From positions 37,202,053-37,266,052 of the forward strand of contig NC_091147.1 of assembly GCF_041381155.1 (NCBI RefSeq): a stretch of DNA of 64,000 nucleotides. The letters are read 5' to 3'. A program made the translations under genes and the position numbers. Shown here one piece after another: positions 1-9,815 of this stretch. Each line of letters begins with the position of its first letter. Positions within the stretch are counted from its first letter, which is position 1. This stretch comes from Argopecten irradians (lineage: Eukaryota; Mollusca; Bivalvia; Pectinida; Pectinidae). The notes under the pieces were generated by a model, which did no database searches, was not told where the DNA came from, and worked only from the letters and a program-made list of their open reading frames with translations.

Positions 1-115
1 TCGAAAGAAAGTTAGTAAAGAGAATAAGCACGTGCCGGGTAATTCACTGTAGAAAATATAATACTGATTGGTAACCGGTAATTATTTCTAATACATGATT
101 TTGCATTATTTCCAG

Positions 116-992
116 CAATTTTTATTACGCTTATGACCATTATCCTGACAGAGTTATTGGGGATAAGAAGACTGGCGAGTTCTTTAGGTTTTAACATGAT
201 ATTCATGGGACTGGGGTCATTCATAGGATCTCCAATAGCAGGTAAGGAAACAATGTTTGAATCTTTGAACTAGATATTGATTTGATTTTGAAAAAATGAT
301 AACATAAAAAAATAAACTAAACAATTACAAACGAAAAAACCCCACGATTACTCGATAATGGCAAAGAATAAACAAAATAATTTTACAACCAAACAATATG
401 TCTATCTATTGAATAATTTTGAAAACAAAATCACTAAATTTAAAATTTTCTAAATAAATACATGTACGTATAAGATAAGTGTGTATTGTAAGCATTTGTT
501 AAAGTGTATATTGTTGGTTGTGTAGGTGTATGTGTTTAAATATAATTGATAAGTGTGTATTGTATGCCATTGTTAAAAGTCAGTTTTAAAAAATTTGCTG
601 TCAGCTGGTGGTTAAGTGATTCTCTGCTGCTCTGAATGAAAAAAAAAATTACTAAATAAAATTAAGTAAATAAATTTGAAAAAAATCTACGACTTACTTA
701 TCTAAATGCATTCAAAAGTACTAATATTTTTCAAACAAATCTGAAATATCTTTTATTATTATTATGAATATTATTCATTTATATTTTAGGCGCCCTATCA
801 GACAGAACTGGAGACTACGTCATCACTTTCTATTTCGGTGGGATAACACTTGGACTGGCTGGCCTTATCTGTTTCCCTCTCAGATGGGTTGCTAGACGTC
901 AGAAAAGTACCGAAGTGAATGAGTCGAGGAGATATATGTACTCTATTCCTATGGGAGAATCCAGTAATAATGTCCCTAATTCAAGGTCCTAA
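116..992 (+). CDS. Monocarboxylate transporter-like (SLC16 family), last two exons; 5' part outside window
   Basis: Two exons are visible: 116-241 (126 nt) and 790-992 (203 nt, TAA stop at 990-992). Both acceptors (ccag, tttag) and the donor at 242 are canonical, and the phases match those of the complete paralogue at 9816-15477. The 126-nt exon encodes a stretch with [11 protein letters not shown], typical of the late membrane segments of MCT/SLC16 proteins. The last exon starts ALSDRTGDY, continues through a final hydrophobic helix, and ends in a basic and Ser/Asn-rich cytoplasmic tail. The family moves lactate, pyruvate or other monocarboxylates across the plasma membrane; the substrate cannot be told here. 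The first 112 nt of its last exon are identical to the paralogue although the neighbouring exon is not. Family call is secure by similarity to the complete copy; subtype is open. Confidence 0.82.
242..789 (+). other. Last intron of the first MCT copy
   Basis: AT-rich intron from donor gtaagg to acceptor ttttag. It holds no recognisable repeat or exon. Its sequence near the acceptor does not match the corresponding intron of the second MCT copy, which matters for locating the conversion tract. Confidence 0.6.
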
Positions 993-1042
993 CCTACTTC
1001 TGTGGTGACTTCAGGATGTTCCGAACAGTGATCGAATGCGTG

Positions 1043-1628
1043 GACTGGATTACCTGCCTTAGTACAAATTCTCTCCGCTAGGCTGCGCTCATAAATACTA
1101 AGACAGGTCAGGGCCGCCATTTTGGTCAAGACCCTGACCAAAATGATTCTGATTGGTCAATTCAATTAACAAATCGTTGGGTTCATTTAGACCGGGGATT
1201 CCATTCTGTTTACAATGGCAACGAGGTGGAAATGAATTTTCGATATTGTTTAGGAAGCATTCAGAATTGAATAGTCTAAGAACGTTACAATTTAAAATTA
1301 ACGACTAGATATCTATTCACGTACGAAATCTAAAGTTCCATACTATACGCTGACGTCATGATGAGTGTACCGGATAATAAATATAAAATATCAATAAATG
1401 ATTAATACTGTTTACAATTTACAATTGTATAGCAGACTAGAGGTCAGCAATTCCAAAAAATAGTTGTTGAAATTTTTTCCGCGAAAATATCCATATGCCA
1501 TTTTGAAAAGGAATATCCCCTGAACGTTATAAATATTAGCCAATCAAATTCCCAAGCCCTGACCTGTCGTAGTATTTTCGGAGCGAAGCCTAGCGGAGAG
1601 TAGAAAAACTACCGCAGGCAATCCAGTC
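1043..1628. mobile_element. TIR element with ~80-bp inverted termini (no ORF)
   Basis: The left end (gactggattacctgc...) and right end (...gcaggcaatccagtc) are inverted copies of each other over about 80 bp. The shared part includes tctccgctaggc and gacaggtcagggc. The interior of about 430 bp has no ORF. It looks like a non-autonomous DNA transposon just 3' of the first MCT copy. Superfamily not determined. Confidence 0.65.
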
Positions 1629-1639
1629 TATCGAATGCG

Positions 1640-4115
1640 CGGTTCACTCGGACCTCTTCGGGTCAATGAGTGCATTCGGAACTGCACATGAAAACTCTAT
1701 TGTGACTAAGATTATGAAGAATAGCGATCTATTTGTTATCCGTCTGCCAATATCTTACATTTAACGTTAAAATCAAGAGAGTATAGTCGATAAACGGCGT
1801 ATTTGTCGATATTGTACTTAGTTCGGTTTACCGAAAGCTTGATACCGGGTGAAAATCAAAGTTTGTACGGTAGGTGTAGGACCTAGCTTCGACAAACTAG
1901 AAAAAAATAATGTTGTCAGATCTTTGAATTTGGCTAGGCTAATATAACATGAAGCTACATGTATCTTTTGAGAAGCAAATTACATAACTCATACAAATGG
2001 ACTGATTTAGATCTAAGCCGATACGGTCTTGTACTGAATAAAATGAGATTTCATAACAATCAAGTGATTAAAACATTTCCTGTTCATCTCCGTTAAACTG
2101 TGAATATTTGACACTTAGTATACATGTATGTGTTTTAAGGAAGATGCATAATTAAATCAAGATGTTCCAATTTTGCCGAGTATTCCTCTAGTATAAATCT
2201 ACACGGTCAGATACAGAAATATTTTCATCTCCCCATCGTCCCTGCTTTTCGTTCAATTTGTACATGCCAGTATATTTCATGAATATTGCGAATGTAGATG
2301 TCTACATGTATCATATTTAGCTAATATGATCTTCAATAAACACTATTATGTTCGGGAAACAAGACTTTATTTACTGTAGGCAATACATGTAGATGATGCA
2401 TGTATTTCCTGTTTTGAGATAATGCATGGAAATACTATGATTCAGTTAATCAAATGCTATCTTACGAAAAAGCACATGTAAGCTAGTGTCAACAACAGTA
2501 TTATATCTGTGATTTAGAAACTAAACATGTAAATACAGGCAAAGACTAATTATTTTCCTTTCTACAGTACTAAGCTGAACGTAGATCGAGGATTCAGAAT
2601 AAGAGATTTTTTTCTTAGGCGTACACTTACAGTACAGGTAATCTTGAGGATCCAAAAATATGTTTAAGTTTACTTCGGATAATAAATATATATCTACATG
2701 TATTAGATATGCAGATATCTCCTCAAAAAACATACAAAGAGATACAGTTGTGTATGATGACATCGATTTTATCGATATTTTTGTGATCAAGTTGGAGTTA
2801 TCAACTTCGATCGTTGTCACGTAGACGCTTTTCATGGCTACAATTTTGGCGCCAAATTCAAATTTGTGCTTTAATATCTGCCTTAACTGACTATTGAAGC
2901 TAAGATATCTTGATAATGGAAAGATAAATATTTTTCCGCTAAAACAATATAAAATCATGGATTGTCTAAAGGGTAATTGAAGTGGAAACTTTACACGGAA
3001 TTTTCCATAATGATTTTGCAGATGTTATATCCAGGGAATATAATGGCTTATTTGTGCCATTTCTTAGGTTTGTATAGCATCGAATCGGTGGCATCGTGAC
3101 ATAAAATTAACAGTTATAATAATTTATATTATCAGACTTTTACACTTTATAATGTTGAATATATAACATGTACTTTATAAATATATTACCGCTTGATTTC
3201 GATCTAATTATATAATTGTGAAAAAAGTCGTTTTTTAGGGGGTAGGGGTATAGAAAAGCTAATTACTCAATAAATTCCGCGGTCATTTTTTTTAATTTCT
3301 TTCATCGTAACCCAAACAACTGTCTACTTATGTGGACAAAAATAAAGAAAATTAAATGACACAATTTTTTTTTTAATTGGTTATTTAAGTTGAAATTTAA
3401 ATGCAAAAATTGGCCCTTTTTAGGCCTCATTTATACGCATTTGCGTAAAAAAATTACAATTAATGTATTTTTAAAAGTGGAAACGACATTGAGGTCATTG
3501 ATAGCCATATAAACTTACACATTAAAGATAAAAAAATGTTGTTGTTTGTAATATTTCAGTCAATTACCAAGTTTTGAAAATATGTGTGTAAAATTCTATT
3601 TTGAGAAAAACATACAGTACAGTAGGGTTATTGAGAGAACTATATTTCCAAAACCGCTCGGTCAAATTTCAAATAAAAGCCTTAATAATTAGTTTATAAC
3701 AATCAACCAATCTTTCAGTGAGCAAATATTAAAGAAAATTAAACGAGGGTAAATTTTTAGGCCTAACTGTATCGAACCACCTTAATTTCACGTTTAAATG
3801 CGACTTGATAAAATAACAAATACAAAAATGATAATATCATTTGGTGGAAATGAGTGTCTTTAGTTGTGGAAAATGTAAGACTTGAAATGGAAAATAGAGG
3901 CTTTGGTAATGAGTATAGGGCCGACAATATGCCTCAAATCTTGCGGAAAACGACCCTGTTCTGAGCATTTCTAAGATTCTACTGTTGGCATATCAACCAT
4001 GTACGGTTAATTAGTTGATGATATGTTGATATATGATGATACTGTCTTAGGTAAACGATATTGTGATTTACACCTGGGATCGAGGATGCACTGTCCCAGG
4101 AACGACCTAGAGAAA
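1640..4115. other. Intergenic AT-rich stretch
   Basis: No gene is supported. The longest ORF (2521-2958, minus, 145 codons) has no recognisable motif, no splice context and ordinary AT-rich composition. No tandem array or clear terminal inverted repeat was seen. Confidence 0.4.
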
Positions 4116-4121
4116 GAATAA

Positions 4122-4907
4122 ATGGTAAAACCCCTATAACTCGAACAGCAGGGGACCAGATCAAAAGTTCGAGGAATACAGGGTATTCGACTCATCCGAG
4201 GTTGATCACGATCGATCATTAACAATTAAAATGTCTGGCATCAAACTATGACAAACAATGGACATCAATGACATTTTAATTACCGTGATTTGCAGTATTT
4301 TTTTAAACATTTATGAAAGTGGTTTTTGATAGCAATATATTAATATCAAGTTGCATATAATTCAATTTTGCTTGTTAAGAGCATTTTCATTGGCTTAAAA
4401 ATTTACTATATCAGCCCATAAAGGAATAAATGGCGTCGCCGTTTGTAACGTTGCTTCTGATTGGCTGGGATGACGGCGTAATGATTTCATAGACAAAAGA
4501 GTCCCAAAATGAATTTTGAATATTGAAGAGATTATCTTTAGTAAATTGAATTATAAGGATTAATTTGAATAGACTTTTTTATGTTATGGAGATATAACAC
4601 AAAAATCTGAGTGTACTCTCATCATAAACCGCTTAGAGTACACTCAGATTTTTGTGTTATATCTACATAACATAAAAAATCTATTCAAGTTATTCCTTAA
4701 ATAAAAATGTATGTTTGAAAATTTCTCAATGGTCGAACACCTGAATACATGGTTTAATACTATGTATTTGATGAAACGGGGATATATTTCTGTTCGAGGA
4801 ATAAAGGATATTCGACGAATAGCTGTTCAAGCTATTCGGGGTTTTGTTAGACGAATGAGAGGTATTCGAGGAATGCGGGTTCTAGTTAGAGGGGTTATAC
4901 TGTAATA
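4122..4907. mobile_element. Inverted-repeat element enclosing a foldback
   Basis: The left end (aaaacccctataactcg, followed by ttcgaggaatacagggtattcga) is echoed in inverse orientation at the right end (ttcgaggaataaaggatattcga ... gaggggttatactgt). A short ORF at 4711-4905 is a by-product of this repeat and is not a gene. The arms are imperfect, so boundaries are approximate. Confidence 0.45.
4568..4688. repeat. Near-perfect foldback (hairpin) repeat
   Basis: Two arms of about 53 nt are inverse complements with few mismatches. They start aatagacttttttatgtta and return as aacataaaaaatctatt, around a short loop near 4621-4632 (catcataaaccgctta). The composition suits a foldback MITE, nested in the inverted-repeat element 4122-4907. 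Confidence 0.75.
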
Positions 4908-5549
4908 TTATTAGAATGCACTACCTTTCCGAAGCGGCTTTTGATTCTAAGAATGGGAACGTAAATTTTAATTTTAATATTTTTTGTATAGTCGCATAAG
5001 TTATTAACTTAACGTTAATACTATTCTTATCTTACCTCCTAAAGAATTTGGTTACAATAAATAAAATGTTAAAGGTCGTATCATGTTTCCTGCCGTCGTT
5101 CTAATTTTCGCCCTTTAGTTGATTATCACTGCGACAGACGGCAAAACAGTGAACTGAATCTTCTCTGTTAACATAGATTACGCAGGAAAACTTGCATATG
5201 GTTGATTTTGTAACCTTGTCTTAGGCAATAGATATAGATATTTGTATGTTAGGCCATACCAATTTGATTTCTCGTTCGTCGGATTTCCCGCTCCTATTTT
5301 GAACAAATACAAAAAAAAATTTAAAAAAAATTTTACCGCTCCTCTTTTCTCGCCGACGGAGTCTGACGAACTCGTGAAAAAAAATCCGGATTTTTTCCGG
5401 ACTCTAATTTTAGTGTACCCGTTTCTTGGTCGAACAGATGTTTGAATCGAAGGAATCAAAATTCATTCTGACGTGAAAGCGCCGATCAGACCCATAAAAC
5501 GTGTTTTGAAGCGGCAAATCGCCATCGCCGGACTGTATAATGATTAATC

Positions 5550-5876
5550 ATGGGCGTGCTTGTAGTGTCGGTAACAACAGAATCCGGACGCTCGAATGTT
5601 CTGCAAAATACAGCAATTAACATTGAAGGTGATGTAACTTTCTATCAGTTGTATGAACGCTTAGAACAAGAAAACAACATACATGAAATTAGAATATTTA
5701 CTACTCGCCCTCCCTCCCAAAACAACATTGTCATTTCATCGCCGTCAATGTCCGTTGACGTATGCAATGAACTTGGAATGCGTTTTGTTGAATTTTTAGT
5801 ACTTAAGAATGACTCTCCACTTAATGAAACAACAACCAAACAATCGGCATTTTCTGTGTTGATGGAAAGATTTTAA
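5550..5876 (+). CDS. 108-aa ORF inside the TTA-flanked transposon, function unknown
   Basis: This is the only sizeable open frame of the nested element: ATG at 5550, TAA at 5874-5876, 108 codons. The protein begins MGVLVVSVTTESGR and ends KQSAFSVLMERF. It has no Cys/His cluster, no signal peptide and no membrane segment. It appears to alternate beta-like hydrophobic stretches with polar Asn/Thr/Ser-rich segments. It is not a recognisable transposase and lacks a visible DDE triad. It may be a captured host exon, a leader ORF of a larger lost protein, or a passenger ORF. Codon use is AT-rich like its surroundings. Whether it is expressed is unknown. Confidence 0.4.
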   Translation: MGVLVVSVTTESGRSNVLQNTAINIEGDVTFYQLYERLEQENNIHEIRIFTTRPPSQNNIVISSPSMSVDVCNELGMRFVEFLVLKNDSPLNETTTKQSAFSVLMERF

Positions 5877-5879
5877 CTT

Positions 5880-6430
5880 CAATAGAAGAAAGTCTAGTGC
5901 TAACAAATAGGGTATATTTATACCTGTATTATGTATCCCTCGTTGTTTTTTTATGAGACTTATCATATTTTTTGTCATTAAGTAATAGGGGGAAGTATGT
6001 ATGTAGATGATGGTTACTTTTGTGCCAATCTAGAAGACATTGTAACTTTTAGTAGGAGTAGAAAGTCTTGTGAAGAATAGTCAAGTGATAGAAGATTTGT
6101 TATAAATTACATCCCCTTATTTTTTATCTTTATTCCATTGTTTTTATAAATCATTATGTTGTGATCCTTGTCATATTTTGTGCAGGAAATGTGTCGGAAG
6201 AGATTTTACTCCAATTAAAGAAAGTCTTGTGTCTAATGGCATAAAGAAATAAGTCAAGTGTTTGAAGATATATTACATTCCCTTGTGTTTTTTTAGGGGG
6301 GGGGGGTATTTTTTCATAACTGTTTTGAATCTTGTAAACATCTAGAATTGATATTTTGTATCAATTTAGAAGATATTTAAACTAGAACAGAATCAAGTGA
6401 TAGAATATATATTACCTCCCCCTTATTGTT
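5880..6430. repeat. Degenerate internal repeats in the nested transposon
   Basis: Three loosely similar blocks follow the ORF, each with versions of gaaagtcttgtg, agtcaagtg.tagaagat and attacatcccctta (near 6065-6120, 6220-6290, 6375-6425). They are diverged and hold no ORF. They could be remnants of internal duplication of the transposon's 3' non-coding part. Confidence 0.45.
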
Positions 6431-6966
6431 TTGTTTAATATCTTTCATATATATATTGTTGTTTTAAATTATTATTTTGTGCCAATGAGTGAATCCAGGA
6501 AGGATTAAAGATTGATATTTTTGTACCAATCTAAAAGAGATTTTTAGATTTATAATTTTAATATTTTGTTGTTGTTGACATTCAATCTTTTTATTAAACC
6601 TTTTTGTTTATTTTATATGAGTTTTCTGTTGTAGTTTTTCTTTCTATTTTCATAAATTGTTATAAGTCCATCCAATACTACAGGTTTTCTAGGCCGATTT
6701 CACCTAGTTGGTATGCAGGCAACAGTAAGATATTTATCCTTGTATTTTAATTATATCCATCTGATCATGCACGCTTTGAGTAGAAAATATGCGCTCGCTC
6801 CAAGATTTTGGCCATTTGAAAAAAAAATAAATGTAAAAAAAATTTCGCTCGCTCGCTCCAATTTTGAAATTCCAAAATCCGAAGAACAAGAAATCAAATT
6901 GGTATGGCCTTATTATTGTTTTTAAAAAACTTTTAATTTTTGCTTCGGAAAGGTCGTGGGTCTTTA

Positions 6967-7854
6967 AAGACATGCGTAAACATGTATTTCAATGCTTACA
7001 TGCATTGATTTACGTTTTTATTCTTCTATGTTTATGTCTGCTTCAGCTTCACTCATTCACCCCTAAAACATATGTGAGCTCTTCTTATACAAAAAGTGAG
7101 AATAGTTCATTATCTATTTTAAGGGGTAAATGAGTTTGCTGACTTGGCGAACTAAAAATATTCCAAGTGTCTGCCAATTTTTTCTATATTTTTTTTAGTT
7201 GCAAGTTGCGGAATTGCCTATAGCGTTCATGTGAACTACCTTTGGCTGCAGTTGCTTGGTTCTTTTTACTCGTTACTCCAAGGGTTGCTGTCACTGTTGT
7301 GATATACGTCATTGCAAATCTGCAGTTCAGTCCTGCAAAAATGGCAGTTCATTAAAAGAAAACTGATCAATCACAGGCCAGCAGAAATCCTTTGAAGATT
7401 ACAAAGAGCGATGCTCATTTTTACCTAAAGAAACAAATATCCGTTATTGAGATACCCAGTAACTTTTTTCACTGATTTTGTGACTGGTAATGTGCATATA
7501 AGTCCTAAAACCATCCTCAATAGTACAGAAGTCGTTATTGTACCCTATAGAATAGTTTCTATATAAGCTCTATTGACAAAAATGCCAATAAATGAACTGT
7601 TCCGTCAAGTTGTCCAAAGAACTGATTAAGATGTGGTGTATAACCGGAGTGACGTCACAATGGGGTATAAGAAAACAGTTATCGCCTGGGTTTACGGGCA
7701 ACAAATTATTCATTGGACCCTCACGCAAACTGAAAATCTATTGTGGCTATTATACATATGTATAACCCAATACCGTTAACCTATATTACCCATCACATAC
7801 ACATACAGAGGTGAAAAGGCAAAGTGCAGATGTACTGGTTATTCTATTAACCTT
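6967..7854. other. Intergenic, short repeat remnant
   Basis: No gene is supported. At 7277-7308 lies ttactccaagggttgctgtc, related to the motif near 10038, 31687, 50168 and 61014 (ccaggggttactatcactgtc), so a fragment of that inverted-repeat family is probably present. Confidence 0.4.
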
Positions 7855-8213
7855 AATTATGCTCCTCCGCCGACAGAGCATAATCAATACTGATCATTTG
7901 AACAATAACTGGTGTTTAATCGTGTATATATGTGTATAATTAACACAAAAATACATATAAAATAATTCATTTTGCTTTTGTTATATGCGCAAACACAATC
8001 TGATTAAAATATAGATCTTCATTATACACTACGTTATGGATTTTAATGTAGTGTATTAATGGTGATCTGTATTTCAATCAGATTGGCGCAAACAGTAATG
8101 TATTACGTATAGGGCATAGTGCTATAGATGTTTTTCTGGACACAATTAATTATTATTAACACTTTTATCTTGATGTAAAAAAGAGGCTCAAAAAGAGGCG
8201 GTGAAGCATCTTT
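7855..8213. mobile_element. TTAA-type MITE (family B), carrying a nested MITE
   Basis: Family B has ends like AGATGCTCCACCGCCGACAG and, inverted, GGTGGAGCATCT. Here the left end reads gctcctccgccgacagagc and the right end gaggcggtgaagcatctttaa. Its interior is interrupted by the small element at 7996-8085. Other copies lie at 29651, 30013, 48996, 56786 and 60365. Confidence 0.7.
7996..8085. mobile_element. 90-bp MITE with perfect 9-bp target duplication
   Basis: The ends CAATCTGATTaaaata and ...tcAATCAGATTG are inverted repeats. The nine bases gcgcaaaca occur immediately before (7987-7995) and after (8086-8094), and removing one copy restores the family-B MITE sequence. A 9-bp duplication is typical of Mutator-like elements, although no transposase is present. 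A larger relative with the same ends lies at 22761-23135. Confidence 0.85.
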
Positions 8214-8223
8214 AAGCAGTTAG

Positions 8224-8455
8224 AAAATACATAGTTAATGCCAAAAAATGTCTGTTTAAGGTTACCTGACCGACCCCAATTTTTTACCCCCGACCCTGAT
8301 TTTTTTCCTCTTTTCTACGAACAAATATTAAAAAGTCGGGTTTTCAATTACAGACTCCGGTTCCGGATATTATTTTAGAGTGAAAAACACACACACACAC
8401 AAAAAATCCTCCCGACCGACCGACCTATTTTTTTTCCAATGTAACCCTAAACAAA
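8224..8455. mobile_element. Short TIR element, copy 1 (TGTTTAGGGTTAC ends)
   Basis: It begins tgtttaaggttacctgaccgacc and ends ccgaccgacc...aatgtaaccctaaaca, giving inverted termini of about 13 bp plus shared internal CCGACC motifs. It contains a short (AC)n run near 8390-8400. A second copy is at 18619-18812. Confidence 0.65.
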
Positions 8456-8789
8456 CATTTTTTTTTTTTGGCCTACTGTCAATTTTATTTTTCTATCTCG
8501 ACATTCTATAATTATATAAATAATTCACATCACGTTCCAGGGTTAATGTCGGTGACCGTTTAGTATTTCCCTTTTATAGCATTGATCAGTATACCTTTAC
8601 CTATATTCCTGAACTCATTATAGGTTAAAGAGGTTAAGGTAACCTATATCAGATAAGAATAGATAGACTAGTATCACACAACCACCTCGAACACTGAACA
8701 AGTTGATGGCCACTGGTAGATTGTACAATATACGTGGTAAACAGACGTCATCGTCGGAGACACACGGTTTATTGCTTTCCGATACAAGT

Positions 8790-8928
8790 AGGTGCAATCA
8801 GCCGTGAAGTGTAGCGTAGCCTGTGCAATCAACCATAAAGTGTACCATAGCATAGTGCAACCAACCGTGAAGTGTAGGGAAGCATAGTGTAATCAACCGT
8901 GAAGTGTAGCGTGGTGTGTGCAATCAAC
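8790..8928. repeat. ~36-bp tandem repeat, about four units
   Basis: Units read like gtgcaatcaaccgtgaagtg followed by tagcgtagcct or tagggaagcatag. Four imperfect units are seen, consistent with a small minisatellite. Confidence 0.7.
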
Positions 8929-8949
8929 CTGCGGTGATGTATTATTGAT

Positions 8950-9750
8950 TATTGTATGTTTTTACAAGTTACAAGTTTTATTATAACCAAATGCGATACA
9001 GCATATAGGCATCAATATATATTATTAAATTTAATCAAAATTCACATATAATATACAAGATGGCGGAGGACAATCCCATACACATACATAATTATATGAA
9101 GAATCCATTGATGTGTAGGTTCGTTACAATTATCTTAATAAAGAAACAACAATACAAAAAAATGAATATATTTGTGACGTTACCACATATATGACGTCAT
9201 GAAATAATAAGATCTTTATTTCATACACTATTAAACTAACGCGGATTGCAGCGACATAGAGCGTCATTAAGTACGCTTCAACAATAAATAAATAAATGAT
9301 CATTCATCGATGATTAAATATCTAAATGTAAAATAAATGTACAGTTAAGTCAACTTTCGTAACAACGTTACATAGAGTGGAGATTTTTCCTCATTTCCGT
9401 AGCATGAAACAAATATTTACTTAATTTATTCAAAGTTTTAACACCTTTACATGAAAATAATTCTATAAGCTTGTACACACTTGGATGTCGGTAATAAGAC
9501 TGCTTGATATAAGTCCTTCTTAAATCAGAATATGAAGGACAAAGTAAAATAAAATGGACCTCGTCCTCAACATCATTATTATCACAAACTGTATGTAATC
9601 TCTGACTCCTGGGAATGTTACTATAGCGGACAGATTCTGCATTAAGGCTGTGCCATGCATCCGAAATTTACTTAATACATTTTTAAATCTAGGGTCAATG
9701 TCTTTATATTCCGTGTCTGCTTCTGCCCTCATCGTGTTTCTTCAGTTAAG
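8950..9750 (-). mobile_element. 5'-truncated non-LTR retrotransposon tail (LINE), antisense to MCT
   Basis: On the minus strand a frame ending in TAA at 9370-9368 encodes a C-terminal piece with RYSNIPRSQRLHTVC, then EDEVHFILLCPSYSDLR, then a segment ending NLHSM. The RYxxIPRxxRxCxxC and DEVHFLLxCP patterns are known from the end of mollusc reverse-transcriptase ORFs. The frame is broken near 9655, so the coding part is dead. The following AT-rich 3' UTR runs to about 8950 (aataaaacttgtaacttgt on the minus strand). The 5' end stops within 100 bp of the coding start of the MCT gene. It is a fossil insertion and not part of that gene. Confidence 0.75.
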
Positions 9751-9815
9751 ATACTTAAAGATAACTTCGTTTCTGGTAATTGCATCTCTTTAACTTTCAG
9801 AAGTTCTCCATAGTG

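Larger units (their letters stand above)
5252..6909. mobile_element. TIR DNA transposon with TTA target duplication, nested in MITE A
   Basis: The left terminus GGCCATACCAATTTGATTTC and its inverse GAAATCAAATTGGTATGGCC at the right form a TIR of at least 25 bp. TTA flanks both sides (5249-5251 and 6910-6912). Joining the flanks gives a sequence colinear with the uninterrupted family-A copy at 48433, so the insertion point is supported by an in-window empty site. A 3-bp TTA duplication is the pattern known for PIF/Harbinger transposons. No transposase is visible, so the superfamily is an inference. It carries the ORF 5550-5876. Subterminal sequence is rich in cgctc motifs and A/T runs. Confidence 0.75.
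4917..6966. mobile_element. TTAA-type MITE (family A), split by a nested element
   Basis: Family A has ends like AGGCCCACTACCTTTC. Here the left end is degraded (atgcactacctttccgaag) and the right end reads ggaaaggtcgtgggtct followed by ttaa. The interior segments (for example gacggcaaaacagtga, taacatagattacgcagg) match the other family-A copies at 23468, 48433, 61443 and 61860. A 1.66-kb element at 5252-6909 interrupts it. Confidence 0.7.

Noticed and set aside
2521..2958. 145-codon minus-strand ORF
   Set aside because: No motif, no splice context, AT-driven codon use; fits chance.
5178..5459. Overlapping ORFs on both strands at the nested transposon's left end
   Set aside because: They cover the TIR and A/T runs; no coding signature.
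9520..9732. 70-codon minus-strand ORF next to the MCT gene
   Set aside because: It is the wrong frame of a frameshifted LINE reverse-transcriptase tail.
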